Of a DNA stretch of 46,906 nt, positions 23,631 through 32,478 are shown piece by piece; the stretch's first letter is position 1, and every line of letters starts with the position of its first letter. The stretch spans positions 1-46,906 of the forward strand of contig CAJBLH010000262.1 in NCBI GenBank assembly GCA_903953895.1, given 5' to 3'. The notes beneath the pieces are model-generated. The model searched no databases, had not been told where the DNA came from, and saw nothing but the letters and a program-made list of their open reading frames with translations. Both the position numbers and the translations under genes were made by a program. The stretch is from an uncultured Desulfobacteraceae bacterium (GTDB lineage Bacteria > Desulfobacterota > Desulfobacteria > Desulfobacterales > Desulfatirhabdiaceae).

Positions 23631-26600
23631 GTGAACCAGAGATTTGAAACGTTAACCGCCTACGCCTCAGGGGTTGACCGTCCAAGAGTTTGGTCGGCGT
23701 GGGTGCTTTGGCTGTTTTCCATGACCCTGACCCTGTTTGCCACCTTTTACATGAAAACCCATGTGGAATCGCTGGAAAGGCGGGAATTTATTTTCGCCTC
23801 CGATCAAATTCAAAAAGTGATCGATCAACGGCTTAAAGATCACGAATTCATTCTCAATTCCGGAGCGGCTTTTTTGAATGCAGCCGATCAGATGGACAGC
23901 GCAAAATGGCGGAATTTCATCCAGAATCTCAATCTGGAGACGCATTATCCCGGCATTCAGGGTGTCGGTTTTGCGCTCCGGATTTCACCCAAGGAAATAG
24001 ACCGGCATGTTCAGGAAATCCGCAGCCAAGGCTTTCCGCATTATCGTGTCTGGCCCGGAGGCGACCGGGATACCTATTCGGCGATTATCTATCTGGAGCC
24101 TTTTTCGGGGCGGAATCTGCGCGCTTTTGGCTACGATATGTACTCTGAACCGATCCGCCGGGCCGCCATGGAACGGGCACGGGATCAGAATGATGCAGCA
24201 CTTTCGGGAAAAGTCTTCCTGGTTCAGGAGACGGAAAAGGATATTCAGGCGGGCACCTTGATGTATGTTCCCATCTACCGTAAAGGTATGCCGATCAAAA
24301 CGGTTCAGGAACGGCGCGAAGCCCTTTATGGTTGGGTTTATAGCCCCTATCGGATGACCGATCTCATGCGGGGTGTTCTGGGGATATGGGACACGCCGGA
24401 AAGATCGCGGGTGCGCTTGCAGGTTTATGACGGCACGTTCGCGTTTCCAGAGCAGATGCTCTACGACAGTCAGCCCGAACGGAACAATAACGAATCCGCT
24501 CCGCAGCTTGTCGAATCCGTGCAGGTCAATTTCAATGGCTGTCCGTGGACCCTGAAATTCACTCAGCCGGTCAGCCTGATTTTTGAAAACGCTTATCTGA
24601 ATGCCTGGCTGACGTTCGGTAATGGCGTTTTGATCAGTTTTCTGCTGTTCGGGCTCGTGCGCTCCCTGATCAGCAGCCGCTTTAAAGCCATCCAGACAGC
24701 CAGACAGTTGAACATGGGGCTCAGCAAAAGCAATCGACTCCTGCAAACGCTGACCACTGCCCAGAACAGATATTTCATCGATCCCAACCCACGCGAACTG
24801 TTCGAAGAATTTCTGAATGAACTGCTTGAAATCACCCAGTGCGAATACGGGTTCATTTCCGAGATTCGGAAAGACCCGGAGCATCAGCCCTATCTTAAAA
24901 CGTTTGCCGTTACCAATATTGCCTGGAATGATGTCACGCGCGCCTATTATGAAAAATATGCGGAAGAAGGACTTGAATTCCACAACCTGGAAACGCTTTT
25001 TGGCGCCGTCCTGACGACGGAGAAGCCGGTCATTTCAAATGATCCCAAAAATGATCCGCGAAGAGGCGGTCTTCCGGAAGGCCATCCCGAAATGCGTTCT
25101 TTTCTGGGGCTGCCTTTCCATGCCGCTGACGAGTTTGTCGGCATGATCGGCATCGCCAACAGGCCGGGCGGGTTCGATCAAGGGGTGGTGGATTTTTTAA
25201 AGCCTTTTCTGGCAACCTGTGCGGGTATTGTTCAGTCGTACAAAAACGACAGACGCCGCAAAGCCGTCGAGGAATATCTGGTTGAAAGTGAACAGAGAAT
25301 CCGGTCGATTGTTGAAAACGTCATCGATGCGATCATCACCATCGACAGCCGAGGGATTGTTCAGACGTTCAACCCGGCGGCGGAGCGAATCTTTGGATAT
25401 ACAGCCGATGACGTGATCGGCAAAAACCTGCAAAACATCGTTACGGAAGAACACAAAAACCGGCATGACGCGTATATTGAAAATTATTTAAAAACCGGAA
25501 ACAGAAAGATCATTGGAACAACCCGGGAAATCATGGGTGAAAGAAAAGACAAGACACATTTTCCCATGGAGCTTTCCATCAGCGAAATGCGGATCGGAAA
25601 CGAAATCGGCTTTATCGGAATCCTCAGAGACATTTCCGAAAGAAAACGGATCGAGTCGGAATTGATCGCCGCCCGTCAGGAAGCCGAAAAAGCCAATCAC
25701 GCCAAAAGCGATTTTCTGGCGGTCATGAGCCATGAAATTCGAACCCCCATGAATGGCATTCTGGGCATGACGCATCTGGTTCTCGACACCGATCTGACGC
25801 CGGAGCAGCGCGAGAATTTATCCATGGTGAATTATTCCGCAGAGTCCTTGCTGTCTTTGATCAATGATATTCTCGATTATTCCAAAATCGAGGCTGGCAA
25901 GCTGGATCTGGATTGCAGTGATTTCCGGATCAGGCAGCACATCGAAGAAACGATGCGGTTTCTGTCTGTTAAAGCCAACGAAAAGAAGGTGAATCTAATT
26001 CATGAGGTGGCTGCAGATGTTCCCGAAGTCGTATCAGGGGATTTGGGGCGAATTCGTCAGATTGTCGTAAATCTGGTTGGAAACGCCATCAAATTCACGG
26101 AAGCAGGTGAAGTATCGCTGAATGTCCGTGTCGAATCTCAATCCAATGACGAAGTCGAACTGCAATTTGCAGTTCGGGATACCGGAATCGGCATCTCTGC
26201 GGAAAAGCAGGAAATGATATTCAGCCCGTTTATTCAGGCGGATTCATCCACAACGCGCCAGTATGGCGGTACGGGTCTGGGGCTGTCGATCACTGCGCAA
26301 CTGGTTGCGTTGATGAACGGCAAAATTTGGGTCGAGAGCGAACAAGGAAAAGGCAGCACCTTTTATTTTACCTGCAAACTGGGTGTTCGCAAAAATGATT
26401 CCGGAATCGACGTCCTGAAAGACTTGCCGGTTGCAGGAAAAGATGTTCCTGCGCTCAAGCCTTTACGCATACTTCTGGCAGAGGACAATCCAGTCAATCA
26501 GAAACTGGCCACGTTGATGCTGAAGAAAGCCGGCCACATTGTCATTGTTGCCCGCAATGGCCTGGAGACGGTGGAAAAATTCAGATCTGAAGCATTCAAT

Positions 26601-26843
26601 CTCATCCTGATGGATGTCCAGATGCCTGAAATGGATGGTCTCGAAGCGACGCGAGTCATCCGGGAATCCGAGCGGGATACCGGCAGGCGGATACCCATCA
26701 TCGCTATGACGGCCGGCGCCTTTAAAAAGGATGAGGAAGAATGCCTCCGAGCGGGCATGGATGCGTATATTTCCAAACCCATATCCAGATCGATTCTGTT
26801 TAACACCATACAAAGATTGATTTTAAACACCCCCAGAGAATAG
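23631..26843 (+). CDS. CHASE-GAF-PAS hybrid sensor histidine kinase with receiver domain
   Basis: 1070 aa from the GTG at 23631, chosen for the AGGAGG directly upstream; a TTG at 23487 would add a stretch that overlaps a palindromic repeat. Order of domains: membrane helix (about 17-38), periplasmic CHASE domain (about 70-285, with [17 protein letters not shown]), second helix (about 320-345), GAF (about 380-530), PAS (about 550-650), HisKA with His701 ([11 protein letters not shown]), HATPase ([25 protein letters not shown]) and a C-terminal receiver with phosphoacceptor Asp995 ([11 protein letters not shown]) and a KPI lysine. CHASE domains sense small extracellular molecules. No HPt domain is fused, so phosphate should pass to a separate HPt protein or regulator. 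The gene stands alone; VanZ-like gene downstream is on the other strand. Confidence 0.93.
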   Translation: MNQRFETLTAYASGVDRPRVWSAWVLWLFSMTLTLFATFYMKTHVESLERREFIFASDQIQKVIDQRLKDHEFILNSGAAFLNAADQMDSAKWRNFIQNLNLETHYPGIQGVGFALRISPKEIDRHVQEIRSQGFPHYRVWPGGDRDTYSAIIYLEPFSGRNLRAFGYDMYSEPIRRAAMERARDQNDAALSGKVFLVQETEKDIQAGTLMYVPIYRKGMPIKTVQERREALYGWVYSPYRMTDLMRGVLGIWDTPERSRVRLQVYDGTFAFPEQMLYDSQPERNNNESAPQLVESVQVNFNGCPWTLKFTQPVSLIFENAYLNAWLTFGNGVLISFLLFGLVRSLISSRFKAIQTARQLNMGLSKSNRLLQTLTTAQNRYFIDPNPRELFEEFLNELLEITQCEYGFISEIRKDPEHQPYLKTFAVTNIAWNDVTRAYYEKYAEEGLEFHNLETLFGAVLTTEKPVISNDPKNDPRRGGLPEGHPEMRSFLGLPFHAADEFVGMIGIANRPGGFDQGVVDFLKPFLATCAGIVQSYKNDRRRKAVEEYLVESEQRIRSIVENVIDAIITIDSRGIVQTFNPAAERIFGYTADDVIGKNLQNIVTEEHKNRHDAYIENYLKTGNRKIIGTTREIMGERKDKTHFPMELSISEMRIGNEIGFIGILRDISERKRIESELIAARQEAEKANHAKSDFLAVMSHEIRTPMNGILGMTHLVLDTDLTPEQRENLSMVNYSAESLLSLINDILDYSKIEAGKLDLDCSDFRIRQHIEETMRFLSVKANEKKVNLIHEVAADVPEVVSGDLGRIRQIVVNLVGNAIKFTEAGEVSLNVRVESQSNDEVELQFAVRDTGIGISAEKQEMIFSPFIQADSSTTRQYGGTGLGLSITAQLVALMNGKIWVESEQGKGSTFYFTCKLGVRKNDSGIDVLKDLPVAGKDVPALKPLRILLAEDNPVNQKLATLMLKKAGHIVIVARNGLETVEKFRSEAFNLILMDVQMPEMDGLEATRVIRESERDTGRRIPIIAMTAGAFKKDEEECLRAGMDAYISKPISRSILFNTIQRLILNTPRE

Positions 26844-26893
26844 GTCTCTCAAAATGATAGACGCCTGTCTCCGTGTGAATCAAAATGATAGAC
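26844..26893. promoter_or_regulatory. Pair of palindromic operator-like sites, 31 bp apart
   Basis: GTCTCTCAAAATGATAGAC (26844-26862) and GTGAATCAAAATGATAGAC (26875-26893) share their last 14 bases. The first is an imperfect palindrome (GTCT-TCA / TGA-AGAC). Start-to-start spacing is 31 bp, about three helical turns. A second pair with the same core and spacing lies at 27388-27437. The sites sit between the kinase stop and the VanZ-like stop. Confidence 0.6.
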
Positions 26894-26908
26894 CGAAGAA
26901 TACTGATG

Positions 26909-27355
26909 TTATGGATTATTTCCGTACCTGCGGCGGGTTATGTTTTCAATCACCATGTCAGCGACAAAAAATATGGCAATGCCCGATGCATGCAGAATAA
27001 TATCCAACAGCGATGCATGGCGTGTGGGCATAACTATTTGTATCGATTCAATGAATAATGATATTCCGAGGGTAACCCAAGCCACCCAGATTCTGGGATT
27101 TTTGATGGCCGGTCGATACAGTGATGTGGAAAACATGATCCGTAACAGGAATGCCAGCAGAATAAAGGACAGAACGTGAAAGATATCATCGCCCCGGATT
27201 CCGAATGTTCTGTATAGAATACCCAGTTTGCCGGCCTTGATGAATGACAGGTAACACACCGTCAATACACAGATCAGGGCAGCGGATGTTGTGGTAATGG
27301 AGGCTATCATCCTGCCATATATAAATCCAACTGCATATATTTTCAACAACTGCAT
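26909..27355 (-). CDS. VanZ-like integral membrane protein
   Basis: 148 aa from the ATG at 27355, with an AGGGAAG site. Four hydrophobic segments are present. The order FHVLSFILLAFLLR, then ISLFIESIQIVMPTRHASLLDIILHASGIAI, matches the VanZ-like family (H in the second helix; E..Q...P.R..S..D...N/H..G). Family members are small membrane proteins; VanZ itself gives low-level teicoplanin resistance by an unknown mechanism, and most relatives have no assigned role. The gene is flanked on both sides by the paired palindromic sites. Confidence 0.8.
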   Translation of the reverse strand: MQLLKIYAVGFIYGRMIASITTTSAALICVLTVCYLSFIKAGKLGILYRTFGIRGDDIFHVLSFILLAFLLRIMFSTSLYRPAIKNPRIWVAWVTLGISLFIESIQIVMPTRHASLLDIILHASGIAIFFVADMVIENITRRRYGNNP

Positions 27356-27387
27356 CAACTTCCCTCAGTCTCCTTAGAAACTTCCGT

Positions 27388-27437
27388 GTCGCTCAAATTG
27401 AGAGACTGTTTCGTGACTGTCGCTCAAATTGAGAGAC
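27388..27437. promoter_or_regulatory. Pair of palindromic activator-like sites upstream of the sigma-54 promoter
   Basis: The 19-bp sequence GTCGCTCAAATTGAGAGAC occurs twice, at 27388-27406 and 27419-27437, start-to-start 31 bp. Each is nearly palindromic (CTCAA-A-TTGAG core with GTC/GAC ends). They lie about 180-230 bp upstream of a consensus sigma-54 promoter, the normal place for enhancer-binding-protein sites, and 33 bp upstream of the divergent VanZ-like start. Confidence 0.75.
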
Positions 27438-27615
27438 TCACCGCCTGAATCGTTTTTTTTCTGTGCCCGTTTATCCGGAATTAAGAGTGATTATCGGATG
27501 CTTAATGGTTCTGCCATTTAAAGCATTTTCCCGGCTCATATCAAGCAATAGCGAGGCAGACGCATGTCGGTTGCGGAGCATGGCGCTGTAGTAATCCATG
27601 GTTTATTTAGAACAT

Positions 27616-27630
27616 TGGCACCGTTTTTGC
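27616..27630 (+). promoter_or_regulatory. Sigma-54 (RpoN) promoter
   Basis: TGGCACCGTTTTTGCT fits the TGGCAC-N5-TTGC consensus exactly, with GG and GC at the required spacing. The start site would fall near 27642, about 50 bp before the chosen ATG at 27693. The paired sites at 27388-27437 are the probable activator-binding positions. Confidence 0.82.
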
Positions 27631-27692
27631 TAACAGATTTATCTAAAAACCGAAATAAGGTGTTTGACTGTTCTATGAAAAGGAAATCTCTC

Positions 27693-28133
27693 ATGCTGGA
27701 AAGAAGTTATGGTAATCAACTGACTGCGCAAAAACCGTCTTCCCCCTGCCGCACTGAAAAAATCATGGATGCCCCTGAGTTCCTGCAAACCATTATTCTG
27801 GGAAAAAAGTGTGAAGTCGATGCCCTGACCCCGTTTATTCCTCAGGAACTCAATCCGGTCTGTGTACTCGAAACCACTCTGGAAATTGATCAACTGTCGG
27901 ATGATATATCTCCCCGGCTGATTGTTACCCACGATTCCTTTCGCGGCGGGATCAATCTCCGCGTGCTGCAGAAAATCAAAAAGAAGCTGAATGCCGCCCC
28001 CATGATTTGTCTGGTCAATACCATCAGCAGACGTAGAGAAATCGAGCTTCGTTCCGCCGGACTGGTGTTTCTCGGCAGTCCCCGGATATTTTTAAGCCAT
28101 GCCAGAGAAATTGTTTGTAACATGCTTAAATGA
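27693..28133 (+). CDS. Small protein with receiver-like C-terminal half, sigma-54 driven
   Basis: 146 aa from the ATG at 27693, which has AAGGA 8 bp upstream. The open frame extends to 27564, but that part lies upstream of the sigma-54 promoter. No close family is recognised. The second half (SPRLIVTHDSFRGGINLRVLQKIKKKLNAAPMICLV read in parts, then RRREIELRSAGLVFLGSPRIFLSHAREIV) follows the strand/helix order of a response-regulator receiver. The phosphoacceptor Asp is not in its usual context and the usual KP lysine is replaced (GSP), so it may be a pseudo-receiver. It lies between sensor kinases; a regulatory adaptor role is plausible but unproven. Confidence 0.65.
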   Translation: MLERSYGNQLTAQKPSSPCRTEKIMDAPEFLQTIILGKKCEVDALTPFIPQELNPVCVLETTLEIDQLSDDISPRLIVTHDSFRGGINLRVLQKIKKKLNAAPMICLVNTISRRREIELRSAGLVFLGSPRIFLSHAREIVCNMLK

Positions 28134-28489
28134 TGTTATATTCACCGTAAAGAGAATGTCATGCAAGAACCTGCTTTACCTTTGCGTTCTTTGCGCCTTT
28201 ACGGTGAAGAAATTTCATGCTGCCAATATCGTTTGACCCATCCACAATCCTTGCTGTTTCTGCCTGCTCGGCGCCGATAGAGACAACCGCATCAACAAGA
28301 TTGTCAAATTCTGCATCACACTTCTTTTCTTGCCGCGATTCAACAGATCACTTGATTTTAATGCAACAATTGTAATACGATTAACAAGTTAAACCTGAAA
28401 CCTGCAATCCCTACACGCTATGGCGAGCCATGGGTTTTTTCTCCCAAATCAGGTACTGAGGGCGCGCTTCTTCTAAACAGGACGTTTGG
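28134..28489. other. Intergenic region with a long inverted repeat
   Basis: 356 bp before the heme-sensor kinase gene. An inverted repeat, TTCACCGTAAAG at 28141-28152 with CTTTACGGTGAA at 28197-28208, directly follows the small receiver-like gene and could end its transcript, though no T-run follows. Its right arm resembles the dispersed repeat at 14559-14593. TTGATT and TAATAC near 28352-28378 are a weak promoter candidate with short spacing. No gene was seen. Confidence 0.5.
28141..28208. repeat. Inverted repeat (TTCACCGTAAAG arms)
   Basis: Perfect 12-bp arms at 28141-28152 and 28197-28208 enclose 44 bp. The right part (CTTTGCGTTCTTTGCGCC-like) is the opposite-strand relative of the repeat at 14559-14593. 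Confidence 0.6.
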
Positions 28490-31180
28490 ATGAATAACTG
28501 GCTTTTTAAAACACATCTGAAAAGAGAAAACTTGATGCTCATTGCCGGGGCAGGGTGGACTCTCGTGATCGCCCTCTCCCTTTTCTGGAACTGGCATTAT
28601 ATCGGTAAATCCACGGTGATTCTGGCCACATCGGATGCCCGTTCATCTTTTCAAAAAGACCTCGTCTACCGGAGATGGGCCGCCCTGCAAGGTGGGGTCT
28701 ATGTGGCGCCCACAGAGATGACCCCTCCGAATCCTTATCTGGCCCATCTGCCGGACCGGGATGTCGCCACCACCGATGGAAAATCGCTGACCTTGGTCAA
28801 TCCTGCATATATGACACGCCAGGTATATGAATTGGGGCGGGAACAGTACGGGCTGCGGGGGCACCTGACCAGCCTCAACCCCATCCGTTCGGAAAATGCA
28901 CCGGACACATGGGAAACTGAATCGCTTCAGGCCTTTACTGCCGGTGCAACGGAAACGACTTCCGTGGAAATGATAGACGGTCAACCGTTTCTCAGGCTGA
29001 TGCGCCCTTTTGTAACCGAAGCCGGTTGCCTCAAGTGTCACGAAGTGCAGGGTTATAAGGTAGGCGATCTGCGAGGAGGGATCAGCGTTTCGGTGCCATT
29101 GACGACGTATAACGCCGTTATCGCAAAACAGCGTACGTTGATCATTTTGGCTCACACACTGATCTGGTCCTTGGGCCTTCTTGGGTTGTGGACCGGAAAC
29201 AGGCTGCTGCGCAAACAGATACGGTTGCTGGAGGTGGAGAAAGAAGACTCCTCCCGGATGCTTCTCGATCTGAATCTGCACCGTTCGGAGATGCAGATTC
29301 AGAAAACGGAAACGAACCGGATGCTTCATGATCTGAGCGTGCATCATGTCGAGATAGAGATGCAGAACGAGGAGCTGCGCCGGGCGCAGGAAGAGCTGGA
29401 AGATTCCCGGTCACGCTATTTCGATCTCTATGATCTGGCGCCGGTAGGCTATATCACCATCAGTGAAAAAGGGTTCATCCGTGAGGCCAACCTGACCGCC
29501 GCCGTTCTGCTGGGTGTTGCCAGAGGCGCTATGGTCAAACAGCCGATCCTGAAGTTCATCTACAAGGAAGATCAAGGCGTCTACTACTTCCACAGCAAGA
29601 AGCTTTATCAACCCGGCGGGTGGCAGGCGTTTGAACTGCGGATGGTTCGAGCGGACGGCCCGCCTTTCTGGGCCGGGATTGACGCGACCGCAGTTCAGGA
29701 AAAGAACGGCGACCTGGTCTGCCGCATTGTCCTGAGAGATCTCACCGACCGCAAAACAGCCGAAAGCGAGCGGATCGCCCGCAGGGCTGCGGAAGAGGCC
29801 AGTGCTGCAAAGAGTATGTTTCTGGCGAACATGAGCCATGAGATCCGCACGCCCATGAATGCCGTGTTGGGGTTTGCCCATGTTCTTGGAGCTGATGCCT
29901 CCCTGTCGCCGAGGCAGGCCGAGCATGTCCGGATCATCATCCGCAGCGGTGAGCATCTGCTCCGGCTGATCAACGACGTTCTGGATATGTCAAGAATCGA
30001 TGCCGGGAAGGCCAAACTCAACTTGGAAGACTTTCGGCTGTTCGAGCTGGTGAAGGAGATGGAGACGCTTTTCCGGGATGGCGCAGCGGCCAAGGGATTG
30101 GGCTTTGTCCTGGATGGCCACAATCACCTGCCGGATGTGCATGGCGACCTGGGCAAGCTGCGCCAGATTTTGATCAATCTTCTGGGCAACGCCATCAAAT
30201 TCACGCAGACCGGTCAGATCGTCCTTCGGGTGAGCAGCAAAGCCTTGCCGGGGCCGGCGGATGCGCAGATGTTGCGTCTGGTGGTCGAGGTGGAGGATAC
30301 CGGTCCGGGTATTTCCGAGGAAAATCCGGACCGTGTGTTCGATCTTTTTTTCCAGACAACCGATGGGGTTCCGGCCGGTGGCACCGGCCTGGGGCTGAGT
30401 ATCAGCCGCAAGAATGCACAGATGATGGGCGGTAGTCTCACGGTTACAAGCCGGGTGGGAGCGGGAACATGTTTTCGGCTCGATGTTCCCCTGCAAAAGG
30501 TCACGGGCAAAATCCAGGGTTGTAAACTGTCGCAGCGGGTGGTCGGCCTGGAACCGGGCACAGGCCCATGGCGCATTCTGGTCGTGGATGACATGCCGGA
30601 CAACCTGGCGCTGATTACGGCGATGCTCCGACCTGTGGGTTTCGAAGTTCGGGAGGCCGGCAACGGCGCCGAAGCGCTGGAGATATTTCAAGACTGGTCG
30701 CCGCATGCCGTGCTGTTAGACATGCGCATGCCGGTTATGGACGGTTACGAAGCGGCCCGGCGCATCAAGGCCACCGAGGCAGGCAAGGGCGTGCAGGTTG
30801 TAGCCATAACGGCCGGGGCCTTTCAGGATTCCCGGAATGAGGCCATGATTGCCGGTGTAGACGCCTATCTGGCCAAACCGTTCCATGCATACGAGTTGTT
30901 CGATATCCTAGGCCATGGCTTGGGTCTGCGTTATGTTTTCGCTCAGAAACCTGGGGTGGCGGCAAGCGTTCGTTCCTCCAGCCCTGCCGCTGTGTCTGTA
31001 ACACTGCTCCAGTCAACGGTCCGCGCCATCCATAAGGCCGTGACCGAGGGCGATGTGGTACTTCTCATGCAGTTGATCGATACGGCCGATGCGGAAGACC
31101 CCCAGGCAGCCCGAACGCTGCGGAATATGGCTGAAAACTTCGATTACAGCGGAATCGTGGCATGGCTGAACCGTATATAG
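28490..31180 (+). CDS. Hybrid sensor kinase with DUF3365 heme c-type sensor domain
   Basis: 896 aa; the ATG follows AGGACG. Domains: membrane helix (about 16-34), periplasmic DUF3365/Tll0287-like sensor (about 45-205) with a CLKCH heme c motif (Cys180, Cys183, His184), second helix (about 216-236), a coiled region, PAS (about 305-420), HisKA with His450 ([11 protein letters not shown]), HATPase ([25 protein letters not shown]), and a receiver with Asp744 (LLDMRMPVMDG). A 60-residue C-terminal helical tail (about 835-896) recurs in the kinase at 35586. A covalently bound heme would allow redox or gas sensing in the periplasm; that function is inferred from the motif. This is the first gene of a signalling run continuing to 40121. 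Confidence 0.93.
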   Translation: MNNWLFKTHLKRENLMLIAGAGWTLVIALSLFWNWHYIGKSTVILATSDARSSFQKDLVYRRWAALQGGVYVAPTEMTPPNPYLAHLPDRDVATTDGKSLTLVNPAYMTRQVYELGREQYGLRGHLTSLNPIRSENAPDTWETESLQAFTAGATETTSVEMIDGQPFLRLMRPFVTEAGCLKCHEVQGYKVGDLRGGISVSVPLTTYNAVIAKQRTLIILAHTLIWSLGLLGLWTGNRLLRKQIRLLEVEKEDSSRMLLDLNLHRSEMQIQKTETNRMLHDLSVHHVEIEMQNEELRRAQEELEDSRSRYFDLYDLAPVGYITISEKGFIREANLTAAVLLGVARGAMVKQPILKFIYKEDQGVYYFHSKKLYQPGGWQAFELRMVRADGPPFWAGIDATAVQEKNGDLVCRIVLRDLTDRKTAESERIARRAAEEASAAKSMFLANMSHEIRTPMNAVLGFAHVLGADASLSPRQAEHVRIIIRSGEHLLRLINDVLDMSRIDAGKAKLNLEDFRLFELVKEMETLFRDGAAAKGLGFVLDGHNHLPDVHGDLGKLRQILINLLGNAIKFTQTGQIVLRVSSKALPGPADAQMLRLVVEVEDTGPGISEENPDRVFDLFFQTTDGVPAGGTGLGLSISRKNAQMMGGSLTVTSRVGAGTCFRLDVPLQKVTGKIQGCKLSQRVVGLEPGTGPWRILVVDDMPDNLALITAMLRPVGFEVREAGNGAEALEIFQDWSPHAVLLDMRMPVMDGYEAARRIKATEAGKGVQVVAITAGAFQDSRNEAMIAGVDAYLAKPFHAYELFDILGHGLGLRYVFAQKPGVAASVRSSSPAAVSVTLLQSTVRAIHKAVTEGDVVLLMQLIDTADAEDPQAARTLRNMAENFDYSGIVAWLNRI

Positions 31181-31307
31181 GACAGCGGATAAGAGATGAC
31201 ACAGACATGAACCTAATTGCAACGACACGGCTTTGATCTAAATGTATCTGGCCGAACGGAACGAATATGGCCGGATAGACGCATAGCCGGCGAACAGGGA
31301 GAACCAA

Positions 31308-32459
31308 ATGACTGATCAAAACGGCCATACAACAATCATGATCGTTGATGACAACCCCTCCAATTTGAGACTGCTGCTGGAGCTGCTGCATTCTAAGGGT
31401 TATCGGGTGGTGGCGTTTACCGGCGGCGCCCAGGCTTTGGCGGCAGCGGCCGAAAATCCTCCGGACTTGATTCTGCTGGATATCTGGATGCCGCAAATGG
31501 ACGGATTCGAAGTCTGTCGGCGGCTCAAGGCGGATGAAGCTCTGCAGGACATTCCGGTGCTGTTCGTCAGCGCCCTGACCGAAACCGAAGATAAGGTGAA
31601 GGCTTTTGCCGCGGGCGGTGCGGATTATGTCACCAAGCCGTTTCAACCAGAAGAGGTTTATGCCCGGGTCCAGACCCATTTAAAAAACCGCTCTCTGCAG
31701 TGCCGGCTGCTTGAGCAAAATGACGAGCTGGAACAACTTGTGGCGGAGCGGACCCGTGAACTGGCCGAAGCGAACCATCAGTTATCGGAGGCGATTCGGC
31801 TCAAGGACGATTTCCTTCGGATGATTTCCCATGAAATTCGCACCCCGGCCAATGGCGTGCTGGGCATGGGCATGCTGATGGCCGATATGTGTCCAGATAC
31901 CGAAGACAGTGCGCTCTACAACCAGGTGTTCGCGGAAAGCAGCACACGTCTGCTCAATCTCATCGAAGACGCCACCCTGCTTGCAGACACGTATCACTTG
32001 ACCCGGATGCGTCAGGAGTCAACATCCTTTTCGCTGATTCTGGGAGAGGTAATGGCTTCTCTACCGGAGATCCACGTTGCGTTGCATATCGAGGCGGTAC
32101 AGGAACCGTTTTTTCTTCGGGGCAACCCGGCTTTGCTGAAACAGGCCATGATGTCGATCGTCCGACTTGCTTCTTTTTTTTGCCGGGACAGTCATGTCGT
32201 ACCGCTGAGCGGCTCTGTTCAGGACGGCCGTCTTTGCCTGGATTTCCCTATGGACAATCTGATGCTCACCAGCGAGCAGGCTGCCGACTTTTTCAGGATC
32301 GAATCCACTGTCAGAACCTCATCCCTGGCGGAACAGATGGGTTTGGCCCCGGTGGTGGCGGAGAAGATCGTTTCGGCTTTCGGCGGCGACATGCGGTTTG
32401 TCAGGAAGGATGGGAATTGTGGGGTGATGGTGGTGAGGTTGGTGGGGGAATTACGATGA
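31308..32459 (+). CDS. Receiver-HisKA protein with degenerate ATPase domain
   Basis: 383 aa; ATG at 31308 after GGGAGA. The N-terminal receiver (1-120) is intact: Asp12-Asp13, phosphoacceptor Asp58 (LLDIWMPQMDG) and the KPF lysine. A short coiled coil leads to a HisKA motif with His175 (ISHEIRTPANG). The following ATPase region has lost the kinase boxes: where NxxxNAxxF is expected it reads MMSIVRLASFF, no DxGxG is visible, and MGLAPVVAEKIV stands in place of GTGLGLSI. It may serve as a phosphotransfer or docking protein rather than a kinase. Its receiver is closely similar to that of the protein at 38103. It lies between the heme-sensor kinase and the CheB-CheR gene, 19 bp before the latter. 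Confidence 0.88.
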   Translation: MTDQNGHTTIMIVDDNPSNLRLLLELLHSKGYRVVAFTGGAQALAAAAENPPDLILLDIWMPQMDGFEVCRRLKADEALQDIPVLFVSALTETEDKVKAFAAGGADYVTKPFQPEEVYARVQTHLKNRSLQCRLLEQNDELEQLVAERTRELAEANHQLSEAIRLKDDFLRMISHEIRTPANGVLGMGMLMADMCPDTEDSALYNQVFAESSTRLLNLIEDATLLADTYHLTRMRQESTSFSLILGEVMASLPEIHVALHIEAVQEPFFLRGNPALLKQAMMSIVRLASFFCRDSHVVPLSGSVQDGRLCLDFPMDNLMLTSEQAADFFRIESTVRTSSLAEQMGLAPVVAEKIVSAFGGDMRFVRKDGNCGVMVVRLVGELR

Positions 32460-32478
32460 ACTTGTAAGGAGATACGAC

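Noticed and set aside
26844-26893. Bidirectional terminator between the convergent kinase and VanZ-like genes
   Set aside because: The repeats are not GC-rich stems with T-runs, and they recur with identical 31-bp spacing upstream of the sigma-54 promoter, which fits protein-binding sites better.
27564-27692. Longer form of the small receiver-like protein
   Set aside because: It would begin upstream of the sigma-54 promoter and so could not be translated from that transcript. The ATG at 27693 has a ribosome-binding site.
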